A stretch of DNA of 64,000 bases from Actinobacillus seminis (GTDB lineage Bacteria > Pseudomonadota > Gammaproteobacteria > Enterobacterales > Pasteurellaceae), in contig NZ_NLFK01000006.1 of assembly GCF_002263215.1 (NCBI RefSeq), forward strand, positions 62,001-126,000, in the 5' to 3' direction. The first letter of the stretch is position 1, and the number at the start of each line of letters is the position of its first letter. The notes under the pieces are model-generated. The model did not search any database. It saw only the letters and a list, made by a program, of their open reading frames with translations, and was not told the origin of the DNA. Shown piece after piece: positions 36,887 to 50,294 of this stretch. Position numbers and translations under genes: made by a program.

Positions 36887-38353
36887 ATGCAAAACCTCGC
36901 CACACTTTTTGGGGCAAATCTTCAATTGCCGGATATTGAGTTAACAGGTATGACCTTAGACAGCCGCTCTGTAAAGACTGGCTGTCTTTTTGTTGCCGTT
37001 AAAGGTCATCAAACCGACGGTCGTCAATATATTGCACAAGCCATCAAACAAGGAGCAAGTGCGGTCATTTTTGACGCTGATTTTGCACAGCAGCATTTGC
37101 AAATTTATGTTGAGCAAGGCGTTCCGTGCATTGCCTATTTTCAGCTATCATCCTCTCTTTCCGCCTTAGCCGATAAATTTTATCACGCACCATCAAAACG
37201 TTTGACTTTAGTAGGTGTGACCGGAACGAATGGAAAAACCACAGTGGCGCAATTGCTGGCGCAGTGGACGCAAATTTTAGGGCGTACTGGCGCAGTGATG
37301 GGGACAATTGGTAACGGGCTATTTGGCAAAACGACAGAAGCGGCAAATACGACAGGATCGGCGATTGAAATTCAATCTTCCTTAGATCAATTTATTTGTC
37401 AAGGTGCGGATTTTGCGGCTATTGAAGTATCGTCGCACGGGCTTGTACAACATCGGGTAGAAGCGCTTTCGTTTGCCGCAGCAATTTTTACCAATTTAAG
37501 CCGAGATCATCTTGATTACCATCATACAATAGAAGAATATGCCAATGCGAAAAAACGTTTATTTACCGAATTGTATACCAAGCAACAAATTATTAATGCT
37601 GATGACGACGTTGGCGTGCAATGGTTGGCACAATTGCCTAATGCTATTGCTGTCAGTTGCCATCCTGATTATCAGCCGACACAAAAAACATGGTTAAAAT
37701 TGACCGCACTTTCTTTCACCAGCAAAGGTGCGAGCATTGAATTTACCTCAAGTTGGGGCAATGGTAAACTGGAAAGTCGCTTAATCGGGGCGTTTAATGT
37801 GAGTAATTTGCTGGTGGTGACTGCAACTTTATTGGCATTAGGTTATTCAGTCGAACAATTAACGTCAACCGTTTCCCAATTAAACGGAGTTTGCGGTCGT
37901 ATGGAAATGATCACCGTGGCGCATAAACCGACGGTGATTGTGGATTATGCGCATACGCCGGACGCCTTGGAAAAAGCCTTAGCTGCTGCACGTCTTCATT
38001 GTCACGGAAAACTTTGGTGCATTTTCGGTTGTGGCGGCGACCGCGATAACGGTAAGCGTCCGCTCATGGCGCAAATTGCGGAAAAGCTGGCGGATCAGGT
38101 GATTGCCACTGATGATAACCCACGCACAGAAGATCCGGCTAAAATTATGGCAGATATTCGAGCCGGTTTTACCAACCTTGATCGGGTGCAGATTATTCAC
38201 CAACGCGCAGAAGCGATTAAAACCGCGATTCAAAGTGCGGTGGAAAATGACGTGATTTTGATTGCCGGCAAAGGTCACGAAGATTATCAAATTATTGGAA
38301 CGGAAAAGCACCATTTTTCCGATCAAGAAACAGCGAAGAGCTATTTGTCATGA
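36887..38353 (+). CDS. murE: UDP-MurNAc-L-Ala-D-Glu : meso-DAP ligase MurE
   Basis: Adds meso-diaminopimelate to the peptidoglycan stem peptide. ATP loop [15 protein letters not shown] (about 108-122); the DNPR motif ([10 protein letters not shown], about 410) is the mark of meso-DAP rather than lysine specificity. Length 488 is normal. It overlaps murF by four bases. Confidence 0.97.
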   Translation: MQNLATLFGANLQLPDIELTGMTLDSRSVKTGCLFVAVKGHQTDGRQYIAQAIKQGASAVIFDADFAQQHLQIYVEQGVPCIAYFQLSSSLSALADKFYHAPSKRLTLVGVTGTNGKTTVAQLLAQWTQILGRTGAVMGTIGNGLFGKTTEAANTTGSAIEIQSSLDQFICQGADFAAIEVSSHGLVQHRVEALSFAAAIFTNLSRDHLDYHHTIEEYANAKKRLFTELYTKQQIINADDDVGVQWLAQLPNAIAVSCHPDYQPTQKTWLKLTALSFTSKGASIEFTSSWGNGKLESRLIGAFNVSNLLVVTATLLALGYSVEQLTSTVSQLNGVCGRMEMITVAHKPTVIVDYAHTPDALEKALAAARLHCHGKLWCIFGCGGDRDNGKRPLMAQIAEKLADQVIATDDNPRTEDPAKIMADIRAGFTNLDRVQIIHQRAEAIKTAIQSAVENDVILIAGKGHEDYQIIGTEKHHFSDQETAKSYLS

Positions 38354-39732
38354 TTATATTAACAACAAAAAAGCTTGCCGAGATCCTCAACGGGCAGTTA
38401 GTAGGTGATGCGGCAATGACGGTTGAAAATGTTAGCTCTGACACCCGTCAATATACGCCAAATGGATTATTTTTTGCTTTAAAAGGCGAGAAATTTGATG
38501 GGCATAATTATTTGAACAACGCCGTTGAGCAAGGCTGTGTAGCAGTCGTGGTTGATCGCCAATGCGACATTAACGTGCCACAAATTGTGGTTGCCGATAC
38601 AAAGCTTGCTTTGGGAAAATTGGCAAAATGGCTAAAAGCGCATTTACATCCTAAAACTGTGGCAATAACCGGATCTTCCGGTAAAACAACGGTAAAAGAG
38701 ATGACCGCGGCGATTTTGCAAAAAAGTGCGGTCAAATTTGATGCGGTTTTATTTACCAACGGGAATTTTAACAATGATATTGGTGTGCCATTGACATTAT
38801 TACGTCTTGATCCGCGCCATCAATTTGCGGTGATTGAGTTGGGGGCGAATCATATTGGTGAAATTGCTTATACGACGGATTTAGTGCGACCGGATGTAGC
38901 GCTGGTTAATAATATTGCCGCAGCACATTTGGAAGGCTTTGGGTCTATTGATGGTGTAGTGAAAGCGAAAGGCGAGATTTATCGCGGCTTAGTGGATGAT
39001 GGCATGGCTGTGATTAATTTGGATTGTCACTATTTGGATCGTTGGCGATCGGAAATCGGCTGTCATCAAGTGCGGTCATTTTCTGTGACAAATTCGCAAG
39101 CGGATTATTATGCCGATCAGGTACAAATGACGGAAAATGGTGCGACTTTTTTGCTTTGCACACCGCAAGGTAATATTGAAGTACATTCGGCATACTTGGG
39201 GCAACATAATATTAGTAATGCTTTGGCAGCGGCAGCATTGGCAATGAATGTGGGGGCAAATTTACAACAAGTGAAGCAAGGGTTGGAGCAAAAATCGCAG
39301 GTTGAAGGGCGTTTATTTCCAATGCAAGTAGATGAAAACCTGTTGTTATTGGATGACACCTATAATGCCAATGTGAACTCGCTGCAGGCGGCGATTCGCG
39401 TTTTGCAAAAATATTCAGCATTTCGCATTTTAGTTGTTGGAGATATGGCGGAATTAGGCGAGAATACTCGGTCTTGTCATCAAGAAGTGGCGGATTTTGC
39501 CAAAAGTGCCGAATTGGAGTTAGTGGTTAGCTTTGGCGAAGAAAGTGCGGTGATTTCCCATGTTGCTCATGGAATACATTTTTCAGATAAAAACACATTA
39601 GCTGATTATCTTAAAAATATTATTGAACAAAAATTAAAAGAAAATCAGAAAGTTGTTTTATTGGCAAAAGGATCACGTCGAATGAAGATGGAAGATGTGA
39701 TTCATTCATTAAAGGATCATTTTGTATGTTAG
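38350..39732 (+). CDS. murF: UDP-MurNAc-tripeptide : D-Ala-D-Ala ligase MurF
   Basis: Adds the D-Ala-D-Ala dipeptide to complete the UDP-MurNAc-pentapeptide. ATP loop [14 protein letters not shown] (about 104-117), [26 protein letters not shown] and [10 protein letters not shown] are family motifs. 460 residues. Starts inside the end of murE and ends seven bases into mraY. Contains three uptake signals. Confidence 0.97.
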   Translation: MIILTTKKLAEILNGQLVGDAAMTVENVSSDTRQYTPNGLFFALKGEKFDGHNYLNNAVEQGCVAVVVDRQCDINVPQIVVADTKLALGKLAKWLKAHLHPKTVAITGSSGKTTVKEMTAAILQKSAVKFDAVLFTNGNFNNDIGVPLTLLRLDPRHQFAVIELGANHIGEIAYTTDLVRPDVALVNNIAAAHLEGFGSIDGVVKAKGEIYRGLVDDGMAVINLDCHYLDRWRSEIGCHQVRSFSVTNSQADYYADQVQMTENGATFLLCTPQGNIEVHSAYLGQHNISNALAAAALAMNVGANLQQVKQGLEQKSQVEGRLFPMQVDENLLLLDDTYNANVNSLQAAIRVLQKYSAFRILVVGDMAELGENTRSCHQEVADFAKSAELELVVSFGEESAVISHVAHGIHFSDKNTLADYLKNIIEQKLKENQKVVLLAKGSRRMKMEDVIHSLKDHFVC

Positions 39733-40808
39733 TTTGGCTCGCTGAATATTTACAACAATTTTATAGCGGATTTAATGTTATTTCTTATATCACTATGCGT
39801 GCGGCAATGGCGTTATTTACCGCGCTTTTATTGTCGTTGTGGATTGGTCCTAAGGTCATTCGTCGGTTACAAATTTTGAAATTCGGTCAAGAAGTGCGTA
39901 ATGATGGACCGGAAAGCCATTTAAGTAAACGCGGTACGCCAACCATGGGGGGGATTATGATTTTAATCTCAATCGGTGTTAGCACGTTGTTATGGGTAAA
40001 TTTGACCAATCCTTATGTATGGTTCAGTTTATTTGTGCTGTTTGGTTATGGTGCAGTGGGCTTTATTGATGATTATCGCAAAATTACGCGCAAAAATACC
40101 GACGGATTAATTGCCCGTTGGAAATATTTTTGGCTATCAGCTATCGCGTTAGTGGCGGTTTTTGGTATGTATGCGGTGGGCAAAGATACGGAAGCGACAA
40201 AATTAGTGGTTCCTTTTTTCAAAGATGTGATGCCGCAATTGGGCTTATTCTATATTATTTTGGCGTATTTCGTGATTGTCGGAACCGGTAACGCGGTAAA
40301 TTTAACGGATGGTTTAGACGGTCTTGCCATTATGCCGACGGTATTTGTTGCCGGAGCATTTGCGCTGATTGCTTGGGCGACCGGTAATATTGAGTGGTCA
40401 AAATATCTTTATATTCCATACATTAAACATACTTCCGAGTTAGTGGTATTTTGTACTGCTATTGTCGGCGCTGGATTGGGTTTTCTTTGGTTTAACACCT
40501 ATCCGGCACAAGTATTTATGGGTGATGTCGGTTCCCTTGCTCTAGGCGGTGCACTGGGCGTTGTGGCGGTATTGGTGCGTCAAGAGTTTTTATTGGTGAT
40601 TATGGGCGGGGTGTTTGTGATGGAAGCTGTCTCTGTAATTTTGCAGGTGGGTTCTTATAAATTACGCAAGCAACGCATTTTCCGAATGGCACCAATTCAC
40701 CATCACTTTGAATTAAAAGGTTGGCCGGAACCACGCGTGATTATTCGCTTTTGGATTATCTCGTTGATGTTGGTATTGCTAGGCTTGATGACTTTAAAAT
40801 TACGTTAA
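39726..40808 (+). CDS. mraY: Phospho-MurNAc-pentapeptide transferase MraY
   Basis: Inner-membrane enzyme that makes lipid I from UDP-MurNAc-pentapeptide and undecaprenyl phosphate. Ten helices in 360 residues; the motifs [17 protein letters not shown] (catalytic Asp pair), [10 protein letters not shown] and [14 protein letters not shown] are all present. Confidence 0.97.
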   Translation: MLVWLAEYLQQFYSGFNVISYITMRAAMALFTALLLSLWIGPKVIRRLQILKFGQEVRNDGPESHLSKRGTPTMGGIMILISIGVSTLLWVNLTNPYVWFSLFVLFGYGAVGFIDDYRKITRKNTDGLIARWKYFWLSAIALVAVFGMYAVGKDTEATKLVVPFFKDVMPQLGLFYIILAYFVIVGTGNAVNLTDGLDGLAIMPTVFVAGAFALIAWATGNIEWSKYLYIPYIKHTSELVVFCTAIVGAGLGFLWFNTYPAQVFMGDVGSLALGGALGVVAVLVRQEFLLVIMGGVFVMEAVSVILQVGSYKLRKQRIFRMAPIHHHFELKGWPEPRVIIRFWIISLMLVLLGLMTLKLR

Positions 40809-40826
40809 TATGCGGTTGGAAATAGG

Positions 40827-42149
40827 ATGAAAATGCCTTATCAAGATAAAAAAGTAACGGTGATCGGTTTGGGGAAAACAGGGCTTTCTTGTGTGGATTT
40901 TTTGCTTAAACAGGGAGCGAATATTCGCGTGATCGATACGCGCACTAATCCGCCCGGTGCGGATCAATTAGTGCACAAAGCCGAGATTCCGCTACATACC
41001 GGCGGGTTGAATATGGATTGGCTATTGGATAGCGATATTATCGTGATAAGTCCGGGATTGGCGGTTAAAACACCGGAAATTCAGACCGCACTCCAAGCCG
41101 GAGTTGAAGTCATTGGCGATATTGAGTTATTTTGTCGCGCAGCAAGCAAGCCGATTGTCGCAATTACCGGCTCGAACGGAAAAAGCACGGTGACGACGCT
41201 GGTGACAGAAATGGCAAAAGCGGGCGGCTTGAACGTGGGCATGGGCGGTAATATTGGCATTCCGGCGTTGTCCTTGTTGGATGAAGATTATGATCTTTAT
41301 GTATTGGAGTTATCCAGCTTCCAATTAGAAACCACCGATAGTTTGTACGCCGCCGCCGCGACAGTGTTGAATGTGACAGAAGATCATATGAATCGCTATG
41401 TGGATTTGGAAGATTATCGTCAAGCCAAACTTAAAATTTATCAGCATTGCCAAACCGCAGTGGTGAATGCAGAAGATCGATTAACGTGCGAAGATGGACA
41501 ACAAAGCGCGCAGTACCAAGTAAGTTTTGCAGAACGTCAGGCGGATTATTGGTTAAAAACTGAAGATGGTAAGCAATATTTGATGGCGGGTGAGCAGGTG
41601 ATTTTGCCTTGTGATCAAATTAAGTTGAGCGGGCGACATAATTACATGAATGCACTGGCGTCTATTGCCTTGGCTCAAGCGGTGGGGGTTAACTTAGCCG
41701 GAATTCAGACCGCACTTTCGACGTTCAGCGGTTTGGATCACCGTTTTCAATTAGCCCATTTGGCTCATGGTGTGCGTTGGGTTAATGATTCTAAAGCCAC
41801 CAATGTCGGTAGTACTGTGGCGGCATTAACCGGTTTATTTCTAGATGGAAACTTACATTTATTATTGGGCGGTGATGGTAAAGGGGCGGATTTTTCAGAA
41901 TTAAAAACCCTGATTAATCAACCACATATTTATTGCTACTGCTTTGGACAGGATGGTCAACAATTAGCGGCGCTATCGACACAAAGTCAATTGTTTGACA
42001 CAATGGAACAGGCAATGAACGCGTTGAGTCAACAAGTGAAAGCGGGTGATATGGTATTGCTTTCGCCGGCTTGTGCCAGTTTAGATCAATTTAGTTCGTT
42101 TGAAAAACGGGGCGAAGAATTTACTCGATTGGCGAAATTATTGGGATGA
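40827..42149 (+). CDS. murD: UDP-MurNAc-L-Ala : D-Glu ligase MurD
   Basis: Adds D-glutamate to UDP-MurNAc-L-Ala. N-terminal [16 protein letters not shown] loop [15 protein letters not shown] (about 112-126), [13 protein letters not shown] and [12 protein letters not shown]. 440 residues from ATG 40827; an ATG two codons later (40833) has a slightly better AGGA spacing. ftsW follows after three bases. Confidence 0.96.
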   Translation: MKMPYQDKKVTVIGLGKTGLSCVDFLLKQGANIRVIDTRTNPPGADQLVHKAEIPLHTGGLNMDWLLDSDIIVISPGLAVKTPEIQTALQAGVEVIGDIELFCRAASKPIVAITGSNGKSTVTTLVTEMAKAGGLNVGMGGNIGIPALSLLDEDYDLYVLELSSFQLETTDSLYAAAATVLNVTEDHMNRYVDLEDYRQAKLKIYQHCQTAVVNAEDRLTCEDGQQSAQYQVSFAERQADYWLKTEDGKQYLMAGEQVILPCDQIKLSGRHNYMNALASIALAQAVGVNLAGIQTALSTFSGLDHRFQLAHLAHGVRWVNDSKATNVGSTVAALTGLFLDGNLHLLLGGDGKGADFSELKTLINQPHIYCYCFGQDGQQLAALSTQSQLFDTMEQAMNALSQQVKAGDMVLLSPACASLDQFSSFEKRGEEFTRLAKLLG

Positions 42150-42152
42150 GGA

Positions 42153-43343
42153 ATGGAATTTTTAGATAAAGTTAAGCGGCTGTATGAGCAAAATGCGACA
42201 ATTACTCCTAACAATTTGTTATATGATCGGGCGCTGTTGTGGCTGTTTATTACCTTGTTATTTATCGGCTTGATTGCGGTATCTTCCGCGTCAATTCCTG
42301 TAGGAACAAGATTATTTAATGATTCTTTTTATTTTGCCAAACGCGATGCGGTTTATGTGGTATTGTCGATTTTTGCTTGCTATTTTTTCGTGCAGGTGCC
42401 GATGGATATGTGGGAAAAATGGCACGCCCGCCTGTTTTGGATTGCATTGATTTTATTGGTATTAGTGCTTGTTCCCGGTATTGGATCGAAGATTAACGGG
42501 GCGAGACGTTGGATTAATTTGGTAGTTTTTAATTTCCAGCCGGCAGAATTTGCTAAGTTAGCCTTAACCTGTTTTTTAGCCAGTTATTTTACCCGTCGTT
42601 ATGACGAAGTGCGCAGTAAAAAACTCAGTGCATTTAAACCGCTCTTAGTGATGGGAACCTTAGGCTTTTTCATTCTTTTGCAACCGGATTTGGGAAGTAC
42701 GGTGGTACTTTTCATTATTACGTTCAGCTTATTGTTTATCGTCGGCGCCAATTTCTGGCAATTCGTTGCGCTAGGTGGCTTGGGGATTTTATTGTTGCTT
42801 TGGTTGGCAATTTCGTCGGCATACCGTTTAAAACGCTTAACCGGTTTTATGGATCCTTTCAAAGACCCTTACGGTACCGGCTTTCAGCTATCAAATTCCC
42901 TGATGGCGTTCGGGCGCGGTGAGTTTAGTGGCGAGGGCTTGGGGAATTCCATTCAAAAATTAGAATATTTACCGGAAGCGCATACAGACTTCGTGATGGC
43001 AGTGGTCGGTGAGGAATTTGGCTTTATCGGCGTATTTGTGGTAATTGTACTACTTGCATTATTGATTTTTAGAGCAATGAAAATCGGGCGCGAATCGCTA
43101 CAACTGGAACAGCGCTTTAAGGGATTTTTTGCCTTTGGCATTAGCTTTTGGATTTTTTTCCAAGGATTTGTGAATTTGGGCATGGCGCTCGGCTTGCTGC
43201 CGACTAAAGGGTTGACCTTTCCTTTGGTCAGTTATGGCGGTTCAAGTTTAATTATTATGGCAATTAGCATTGGGGTTTTATTGCGTATCGATCACGAAAA
43301 CCGTTTGATGCGAGGTGGACAGGCCCGTTTGCGTGACGATTAA
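42153..43343 (+). CDS. ftsW: Lipid II polymerase FtsW (SEDS family)
   Basis: Peptidoglycan glycosyltransferase of the divisome, partner of FtsI. 396 residues, about ten helices. SEDS features: GARRWI (about 110-115), QPDLGSTVV, GTGFQLSNSLMAFGRGEFSGEGLGNSIQKLEYLPEAHTDFV in pattern, and LVSYGGSSL near the C-terminus. Confidence 0.96.
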   Translation: MEFLDKVKRLYEQNATITPNNLLYDRALLWLFITLLFIGLIAVSSASIPVGTRLFNDSFYFAKRDAVYVVLSIFACYFFVQVPMDMWEKWHARLFWIALILLVLVLVPGIGSKINGARRWINLVVFNFQPAEFAKLALTCFLASYFTRRYDEVRSKKLSAFKPLLVMGTLGFFILLQPDLGSTVVLFIITFSLLFIVGANFWQFVALGGLGILLLLWLAISSAYRLKRLTGFMDPFKDPYGTGFQLSNSLMAFGRGEFSGEGLGNSIQKLEYLPEAHTDFVMAVVGEEFGFIGVFVVIVLLALLIFRAMKIGRESLQLEQRFKGFFAFGISFWIFFQGFVNLGMALGLLPTKGLTFPLVSYGGSSLIIMAISIGVLLRIDHENRLMRGGQARLRDD

Positions 43344-43360
43344 GATATTGGGGATAACTA

Positions 43361-44419
43361 GTGACAGAAAAAGCAAAACGATTATTAGTAATGGCGGGCG
43401 GTACCGGTGGACATGTTTTTCCGGCGATTGCCGTGGCGCAATATTTGCAAAAACAAGGTTGGGAAATTTGTTGGTTGGGAACCAAAGATCGTATGGAAGC
43501 CGCATTAGTGCCGAAGCACAATATTCCCATTGAGTTTATTCAAATTTCAGGGCTACGCGGTAAAGGCGTTAAGGCGTTATTGAAAGCGCCTTTTGCTGTT
43601 TTACGTGCGGTATTACAAGCGCGTAAAATTATTCAGCGTTACCGGCCTAATGCGGTATTAGGTATGGGAGGGTATGTTTCCGGACCGGGCGGATTAGCCG
43701 CGAAATTATGTGGTGTTCCGATTGTTTTACATGAACAAAATGCTGTGGCAGGATTGACTAATAATTGGTTGGCGAAAATTGCGACCCGCGTGTTACAAGC
43801 CTTTCCAAGTGCATTTCCAAATGCGGAAGTGGTAGGAAATCCGGTAAGAGAAGATTTATTTTTAACACCAGATCCAAAAACGCGTTTTGCGTCGCGTTCG
43901 GGCAAATTGAAAGTGTTGGTGGTGGGCGGTAGCCAAGGGGCGAGAGTGCTGAATTTGGTGATGCCGGAAGTAGTGAATGCATTAGGCGATCAATTAGAAG
44001 TTCGTCACCAAGTGGGTGCAGGATCAGTGGAAAAAATCACCGCACTTTATGCTGCGGATGCAGATGTACAACTCCTTGAGTTTATTGATAATATGGCAGA
44101 GTCCTATAGCTGGGCGGATGTTGTGATTTGTCGTTCCGGCGCCTTGACGGTTTGTGAATTGGCGGCGGTTGGAACACCGGCGATTTTTGTTCCGTTTCAA
44201 CATAAAGATAAGCAACAATATTTAAATGCCAAATATTTGGCAGATGTTGAGGCGGCGTATATTATTGAACAAGCTGATTTAACTGCACAAGCCTTGATAA
44301 CCTTATTACAGCAGTTAGATCGTGACAAATTATTGAATATGGCAGTGAATGCGAAGTCCATGTCCGCTCCGTTGGCGGCAAAACGTGTCGCTGATGTGAT
44401 CTCTGAAGTGGCGAGATAA
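43361..44419 (+). CDS. murG: Lipid II synthase MurG
   Basis: GT28 glycosyltransferase that adds GlcNAc to lipid I at the inner face of the membrane. GTG start at 43361. Motifs [10 protein letters not shown] (about 12-21), [25 protein letters not shown] and [23 protein letters not shown]. 352 residues. Confidence 0.97.
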   Translation: MTEKAKRLLVMAGGTGGHVFPAIAVAQYLQKQGWEICWLGTKDRMEAALVPKHNIPIEFIQISGLRGKGVKALLKAPFAVLRAVLQARKIIQRYRPNAVLGMGGYVSGPGGLAAKLCGVPIVLHEQNAVAGLTNNWLAKIATRVLQAFPSAFPNAEVVGNPVREDLFLTPDPKTRFASRSGKLKVLVVGGSQGARVLNLVMPEVVNALGDQLEVRHQVGAGSVEKITALYAADADVQLLEFIDNMAESYSWADVVICRSGALTVCELAAVGTPAIFVPFQHKDKQQYLNAKYLADVEAAYIIEQADLTAQALITLLQQLDRDKLLNMAVNAKSMSAPLAAKRVADVISEVAR

Positions 44420-44429
44420 GGATAAGAAT

Positions 44430-45860
44430 ATGCAAGATTTTAGACAGCGCGTAAGACAAACCGTGCCGGAAATGCGTCGGGTACGTCAAATTCATTTTGT
44501 CGGTATTGGCGGTGCAGGTATGGGCGGTATTGCGGAAGTGTTATTAAATGAGGGGTATTTGATTAGCGGTTCGGATATCGCAGAAAGTGCGGTCACAAAT
44601 CGATTGATTTCTTTAGGCGCCAAGATTTATTTTTCTCATCAAGCCGGTAATATTGAAGGTGCGAGTGTGGTAGTGGTGTCCAGTGCAATTAAGCCGGACA
44701 ATTTGGAAGTTTTAGCGGCGCAAGAAAGACGTATTCCCGTGATCCAACGAGCGCAAATGTTGGCGGAGATAATGCGTTTTCGTCATGGAATTGCAGTTGC
44801 GGGAACTCATGGAAAAACTACCACAACGGCAATGATTTCAATGATTTATGCACAGGCTAAGCTGGATCCGACCTTTGTGAATGGTGGATTGGTAAAATCT
44901 GCCGGCACTAATGCCCATTTGGGCTGTAGTCGTTATTTAATTGCAGAAGCTGACGAAAGTGATGCGTCTTTTTTGCATTTGCAGCCAATGGTTTCGGTAA
45001 TCACTAATATTGAACCGGATCATATGGACACTTATCATGGTGATTTTGAGGAAATGAAACAGACTTATGTAAATTTCTTACATAATTTACCGTTTTATGG
45101 TTTGGCAGTGATGTGCGTTGATGATCCGGTGTTGAATCAATTAATTCCGAAAGTCGCTCGTCAGGTGATCACTTACGGATTTAGCGAGCATGCGGATTAT
45201 CGCATTGAAGATTATCAACAAACCGGTTTCCAAGGGCATTATACCGTGATGACACCAAGCGGTCAGCGGATAGACGTATTGCTTAATGTTCCGGGCAAAC
45301 ATAATGCCTTAAATGCGACAGCGGCGTTAGCAGTGGCGAAAGAAGAGGGCATTGATGACGAGGCGATTTTAGCGGCATTAGCGGATTTCCAAGGGGCGGG
45401 ACGTCGTTTTGATCCGTTGGGACAATTTATTCGACCAAATGGTAAAGTGATGTTGGTAGATGATTACGGTCACCATCCGACAGAAGTGGGTGTTACCATT
45501 CAGGCGGCGCGTCAAGGTTGGGAAAATAAACGTGTTGTGATGATTTTTCAACCGCATCGCTATTCTCGTACACGCGATTTGTTTGATGACTTTGTGCAAG
45601 TCTTATCTCAAGTGGACGTGCTGATTATGTTGGAAGTTTATGCGGCGGGTGAAGCACCAATTCCGGGGGCGGATAGTCGTTCGTTAAGTCGTTCTATTCG
45701 TAACTTAGGTAAAGTGGATCCGATTTTTGTGGCGAATCATGAGCAGTTGCCGGAAATCTTGGATCAGGTTATTCAAGACGGAGATTTAATTTTGGCGCAA
45801 GGGGCGGGCAATGTGAGCAAACTTTCTCGTCAATTGACCGAACGTTGGACGAATGAATAA
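44430..45860 (+). CDS. murC: UDP-MurNAc : L-alanine ligase MurC
   Basis: First ligase of the stem peptide. [17 protein letters not shown] (about 20-36), ATP loop [22 protein letters not shown] and DDYGHHPTE are MurC motifs that separate it from the recycling ligase Mpl at 17819. 476 residues. ATG with AAGGATAAG upstream. Confidence 0.97.
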   Translation: MQDFRQRVRQTVPEMRRVRQIHFVGIGGAGMGGIAEVLLNEGYLISGSDIAESAVTNRLISLGAKIYFSHQAGNIEGASVVVVSSAIKPDNLEVLAAQERRIPVIQRAQMLAEIMRFRHGIAVAGTHGKTTTTAMISMIYAQAKLDPTFVNGGLVKSAGTNAHLGCSRYLIAEADESDASFLHLQPMVSVITNIEPDHMDTYHGDFEEMKQTYVNFLHNLPFYGLAVMCVDDPVLNQLIPKVARQVITYGFSEHADYRIEDYQQTGFQGHYTVMTPSGQRIDVLLNVPGKHNALNATAALAVAKEEGIDDEAILAALADFQGAGRRFDPLGQFIRPNGKVMLVDDYGHHPTEVGVTIQAARQGWENKRVVMIFQPHRYSRTRDLFDDFVQVLSQVDVLIMLEVYAAGEAPIPGADSRSLSRSIRNLGKVDPIFVANHEQLPEILDQVIQDGDLILAQGAGNVSKLSRQLTERWTNE

Positions 45861-45875
45861 ATAGTGGTAGTTAAA

Positions 45876-46805
45876 ATGACAAAAACATTAAAACAAGAAA
45901 AAATTGCTGTTTTATTAGGCGGAACTTCAGCGGAAAGAGAGGTGTCGTTAAGTTCCGGTCAAGCGGTGTTGGATGCGTTGCGTAACCAAGGTTATGATGC
46001 GCATCCTATTGATCCAAAAGAATTTCCGGTAGCAACCTTAAAAGAGCGGGGCTTTGATCGGGTATTTAATATTTTGCATGGGCGCAGCGGTGAAGATGGC
46101 GCTATGCAAGGTTTATTGGAGCAAATCGGCATTCCTTATACCGGTTGCGGCGTGATGGCGTCGGCGTTGACTATGGACAAAATGAGAACCAAAATGTTGT
46201 GGAAGGCCTTTGGTTTGCCGGTAGCGGAGATGGAGATTGTGACACGCTCTTCGCTGGCAGAACTAAATCCGCATGCTGTTGTCGAAAAACTGGGACTTCC
46301 GTTAATGGTGAAACCCTCGTTGGAGGGGTCTAGCGTTGGGTTGACCAAGGTCAAAGCAGTAGATGATTTGAAAAGAGCGGTCGAATTTGCATTGAAATTT
46401 GATGAGACGGTATTAATTGAAGAATGGCTTTCGGGCGATGAATTGACGGTGCCGGTATTGGATAATGAAGTGTTGCCCTCCATTAAAATTGTGCCGGAAG
46501 GTGAGTTTTATGATTATAACGCTAAATATCTTTCTGATAATACGCAATATTTTTGTCCGTCCGGTTTGTCGGCAGAACGTGAACAGGAATTACGCGAGTT
46601 AGTCAAACGTGCTTATCATGTTGTTGGTTGTCGCGGTTGGAGCCGAATTGATGTAATGATGGATGGAAAAGGGCAATTTAGATTGGTTGAAGTCAATACG
46701 ACCCCGGGGATGACCAGCCATAGTTTATTTCCGAAATCGGCGGCCACAGTTGGTTATTCTTTTGAGCAGTTAGTGGTGAAAATTTTGGAGTTGAGTAAGG
46801 AATGA
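45876..46805 (+). CDS. ddlB: D-alanine--D-alanine ligase DdlB
   Basis: ATP-grasp enzyme that makes D-Ala-D-Ala for MurF. Motifs [44 protein letters not shown] and [17 protein letters not shown] choose ATG 45876 ([16 protein letters not shown], 309 residues), which matches H. influenzae DdlB; a GTG at 45864 would add four residues. ftsQ overlaps its stop. Confidence 0.95.
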   Translation: MTKTLKQEKIAVLLGGTSAEREVSLSSGQAVLDALRNQGYDAHPIDPKEFPVATLKERGFDRVFNILHGRSGEDGAMQGLLEQIGIPYTGCGVMASALTMDKMRTKMLWKAFGLPVAEMEIVTRSSLAELNPHAVVEKLGLPLMVKPSLEGSSVGLTKVKAVDDLKRAVEFALKFDETVLIEEWLSGDELTVPVLDNEVLPSIKIVPEGEFYDYNAKYLSDNTQYFCPSGLSAEREQELRELVKRAYHVVGCRGWSRIDVMMDGKGQFRLVEVNTTPGMTSHSLFPKSAATVGYSFEQLVVKILELSKE

Positions 46806-47569
46806 AACTGTTCCAACATAAAACAGTGCAGGGCGTAAAAACAAAAGGGCAAAGAAGTACACAGTTTTTAATATTAAAGCCTTTGTTTTTCTTAGTTTTT
46901 GTAGGTGTTTTGTTTTATGTCTATACTAACTGGCAAAATTGGTTGGAAAAATTGGATAATCGCCCGATTAGTGCTTTTGCGTTAATTGGCACTCCGACAT
47001 TTACCACTTATTCGGATGTGCGTGACACCTTGATAAAAATGGGAGCGTTAAAAGGTTTTTTTGGTCAAGATATTGAGGTAGTACGCGAGCAAATTGAAAC
47101 CATGCCTTGGATAAAAAGTGCAGTTGTGCGTAAAGTCTGGCCAGATAGACTGAGCATTTGGGTTAATGAGCATTTTCCGGTGGCAGTTTGGAATGAAAAT
47201 GAGTTTGTGGCAACTGACGGTACGGTATTTAAACTTCCGATAGAAAAAGTAAAGGAGCAAAAATTGCCACATTTATCCGGTCCTGATTATCAAAGCAGCA
47301 TGGTGCTTGAGGCTTGGAATAAAATTGATCATGACTTAAAATTGAAAGGGCTGACATTAAAAGCAGTTAAGGTTGATGCGCGAGGTGCTTGGCAAATCGT
47401 ATTAGATAATGATGTCACTTTACGTTTAGGACGGGGTGAATGGAAAAGCAAATTAGAGCGTTTTGTAACAATTTATCCGCAGATTGAAGTGCCTGAAAAT
47501 AAACGGTTGTCTTATGTTGATCTAAGATATAACGTAGGTGCGGCAGTGGGCATAGTTGATGCGGATTAG
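46802..47569 (+). CDS. ftsQ: Cell division protein FtsQ
   Basis: Bitopic divisome protein of 255 residues. One helix (about 27-45), then a POTRA domain (about 55-125) ending in [30 protein letters not shown], which is the classic FtsQ/DivIB pattern, and a C-terminal beta domain with [15 protein letters not shown]. Overlaps ddlB by four bases (ATGA). Confidence 0.95.
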   Translation: MKLFQHKTVQGVKTKGQRSTQFLILKPLFFLVFVGVLFYVYTNWQNWLEKLDNRPISAFALIGTPTFTTYSDVRDTLIKMGALKGFFGQDIEVVREQIETMPWIKSAVVRKVWPDRLSIWVNEHFPVAVWNENEFVATDGTVFKLPIEKVKEQKLPHLSGPDYQSSMVLEAWNKIDHDLKLKGLTLKAVKVDARGAWQIVLDNDVTLRLGRGEWKSKLERFVTIYPQIEVPENKRLSYVDLRYNVGAAVGIVDAD

Positions 47570-47600
47570 ATAATAATTATTGATAATGTGAACGGTAAAA

Positions 47601-48878
47601 ATGGCTAAGATTGTAGAATCAAAAACTATTGTAGGCTTGGAAGTTGGCACTTCAAAAGTCGTGGCGGTTGTTGGTGAAGTGTTACATGACGGTGTTGTGA
47701 ATGTATTGGGTGTCGGCAGTTGCCCGTCAAAAGGTATTGATAAAGGAAGTATTACAGATTTGAATGCTGTTGTCACTTCCATTCAACGTGCTATTGATGC
47801 GGCGGAATCAGTTGCAGACTGTGAAATTTTTAGCGTAACTTTAGCGATTACCGGTGAGCATATTCAAAGTTTAAATGAGAACGGATTTGTTCCTATTGCT
47901 GATGGTGAAGTAACCCAAGACGAAATTGATTCTGCCATGCATACTGCCAGTTCGGTCAAAATAGGCGAAGGTCTTTCTCTATTACATATAATTCCACAAG
48001 AATTTGCCGTAGATAAACAAGTGAACATTAAAGACCCATTAGGCTTACAAGGTGTTCGTTTGAAGGCGCAAGCGCATTTGATTGCTTGTCACCAAGATTG
48101 GTTAAATAATCTGAAAAAAGCGGTTGAGCGTTGTAAATTGAAAGTGGATAAAATTGTATTCTCCGGTGTTGCATCCGCATATTCGGTATTGACGGAAGAC
48201 GAGAAGGATTTAGGCGTTTGTTTGATTGATTTTGGCGCAGGAACTATGGACATTGTAGTTTATACTAATGGTGCATTGCGTTTCAGCAAGGTGATTGCTT
48301 ATGCTGGAAATCGGGTAACCGATGATATTGCTTATGCCTGTGCGGCATCACGTATGGATGCGGAAGGCATCAAAGTTAATTATGGCAGTGCGCTTAATCC
48401 CCCGAGTAACGGTATGGATAAAAAAATTGAAGTTGCAGGTATCGGCGGTCGTGCACCACGGGTTCTAACAAAAGAACAGCTTTCAGTCGTTACTTCACCA
48501 CGTTATACGGAGTTGCTGGGCTTGGTCAGAAATGAGCTTGTTCAATTAAAATATGAGCTTGAAAGTAAACAAATGAAATTTGAATTGATAGCCGGCGTAG
48601 TAATTACCGGTGGCGGTGCGCAAATTGAGGACTTAAAACAATGTGCATCAGAGGTTTTTGGTGCGCAAGTTCGTATTGGTACACCATTGAATATCACCGG
48701 ATTAACCGATTATGTAAATAAGCCACAATATTCTACAGTTATCGGTTTGTTGCAATATACCCAAGATAATAAGGATGAGATAATTGATGTAGGTTCGGAC
48801 GGTAATTCCGGTGGTGCATTAGCGCTGATTTGGAATGCGATCAAAAATTTTGCAAATAAAATACGTTCAGAGTTTTGA
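47601..48878 (+). CDS. ftsA: Cell division protein FtsA
   Basis: Actin-like ATPase that tethers FtsZ to the membrane. [17 protein letters not shown] (about 9-25) is phosphate 1, [17 protein letters not shown] phosphate 2 and [12 protein letters not shown] the adenosine motif. The C-terminal amphipathic helix ([16 protein letters not shown]) is present. 425 residues. Confidence 0.97.
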   Translation: MAKIVESKTIVGLEVGTSKVVAVVGEVLHDGVVNVLGVGSCPSKGIDKGSITDLNAVVTSIQRAIDAAESVADCEIFSVTLAITGEHIQSLNENGFVPIADGEVTQDEIDSAMHTASSVKIGEGLSLLHIIPQEFAVDKQVNIKDPLGLQGVRLKAQAHLIACHQDWLNNLKKAVERCKLKVDKIVFSGVASAYSVLTEDEKDLGVCLIDFGAGTMDIVVYTNGALRFSKVIAYAGNRVTDDIAYACAASRMDAEGIKVNYGSALNPPSNGMDKKIEVAGIGGRAPRVLTKEQLSVVTSPRYTELLGLVRNELVQLKYELESKQMKFELIAGVVITGGGAQIEDLKQCASEVFGAQVRIGTPLNITGLTDYVNKPQYSTVIGLLQYTQDNKDEIIDVGSDGNSGGALALIWNAIKNFANKIRSEF

Positions 48879-48960
48879 GAATTTCAATTTTTAATCTACA
48901 ATAAGAGAAATCTAAGTTTTTTAATGTTAAGCTGCGACTTAGCATAGCCGGAGAACAAAT

Positions 48961-50253
48961 ATGAATATGTTAGAACCAATTGATTATGATGTTGATGGAA
49001 TGAGCGGTGCTCTCATCAAAGTAGTTGGTGTTGGCGGTGGTGGTGGAAATGCAGTCAACCATATGGTCGCTAATATGATCAAAAATGATATTGATAGTAC
49101 ATTTGTTGGCTCTGACGAATTAGCCTATCCGATGCCGGAAGATGAGCACGGTAAGATTATTTTCTATGCGGTGAATACGGATGCACAAGCGTTGCGTAAA
49201 AGCAATGTGCAGCAAACTGTGCAGATTGGCGGGGCAACAACGAAAGGGCTTGGTGCCGGTGCTAACCCGAATGTTGGTCGTAAAGCCGCAGAAGATGATC
49301 AGGATGCTATTCGTGCTATGTTGGAAGGTGCCGATATGGTATTTATCGCAGCCGGTATGGGTGGCGGTACGGGAACTGGTGCCGCGCCGATTGTGGCGCA
49401 AATTGCGAAAGAACTTGGCATTTTGACCGTTGCAGTGGTCACTAAACCTTTCTCTTTTGAAGGGAAAAAACGGATGCAATTTGCGGAATTAGGTATCAAA
49501 GAGTTGTCTAAGCACGTGGATTCTTTGATTATCATTCCGAATGAAAAACTACTCAAAGTTTTAGGTAAAAATGTTACGTTAATTAGTGCATTTGCGACGG
49601 CGAATGATATTTTGCGCAATGCAGTAACCGGTATTTCCGATATGATTACCTCTCCCGGCTTGATTAACGTTGACTTTGCTGACGTAAAAACCGTTATGTC
49701 GGAAATGGGACGTGCCATGATGGGATCTGGTGTGGCTTATGGTTCAGTCAGTGATGGTCGTGCGGAAAAAGCGGCGCAAGATGCGGTCGCAAGCCCATTA
49801 TTAGAAGATGTAGATTTATCCGGTGCGAGAGGGGTCTTGGTGAATATTACCGCGGGTATGGATTTAGGTTTAGATGAATTTTATACCGTGGGGGATACCA
49901 TTCGTGCTTTTGCATCTGATGAAGCGACAGTAGTGGTCGGTACAACCTTAGTACCGGAGATGATCGATGAAATCCGTGTAACTATTGTAGCAACCGGCAT
50001 TGGTGATATTGATACGCCGGATATTCAGATTTTGAAACATCCCCAACTAAGACCGGAACAACAGGTAAATCATCAGGGCAGTTTAATCCAACCTCAACCG
50101 ATTTCAAGTGGGGTAGGTTATGGTGAATTAGGATCACTTGCGAGCGGACAAGCTCGGCAACCTCAACCGGTGCAAAATCGTCCGTCAAAAGAATTAGATA
50201 CGCCGGCATTCCAACGGGTTAATGTATCCAGTTTTTTTAATAAAAATAAATAG
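48961..50253 (+). CDS. ftsZ: Cell division GTPase FtsZ
   Basis: Tubulin homologue that forms the Z ring. Tubulin signature [10 protein letters not shown] (about 137-146), [13 protein letters not shown] at the N-terminus, NLDFADV-like [12 protein letters not shown] 20-residue insertion after NHMVANMI ([18 protein letters not shown]...) lengthens the N-domain, as known in Haemophilus. The C-terminal peptide is [14 protein letters not shown] ribosome site at normal distance. Confidence 0.98.
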   Translation: MNMLEPIDYDVDGMSGALIKVVGVGGGGGNAVNHMVANMIKNDIDSTFVGSDELAYPMPEDEHGKIIFYAVNTDAQALRKSNVQQTVQIGGATTKGLGAGANPNVGRKAAEDDQDAIRAMLEGADMVFIAAGMGGGTGTGAAPIVAQIAKELGILTVAVVTKPFSFEGKKRMQFAELGIKELSKHVDSLIIIPNEKLLKVLGKNVTLISAFATANDILRNAVTGISDMITSPGLINVDFADVKTVMSEMGRAMMGSGVAYGSVSDGRAEKAAQDAVASPLLEDVDLSGARGVLVNITAGMDLGLDEFYTVGDTIRAFASDEATVVVGTTLVPEMIDEIRVTIVATGIGDIDTPDIQILKHPQLRPEQQVNHQGSLIQPQPISSGVGYGELGSLASGQARQPQPVQNRPSKELDTPAFQRVNVSSFFNKNK

Positions 50254-50294
50254 CATTAATCTTGTTGTATTACAATAAGTTAAGAGAAAATATT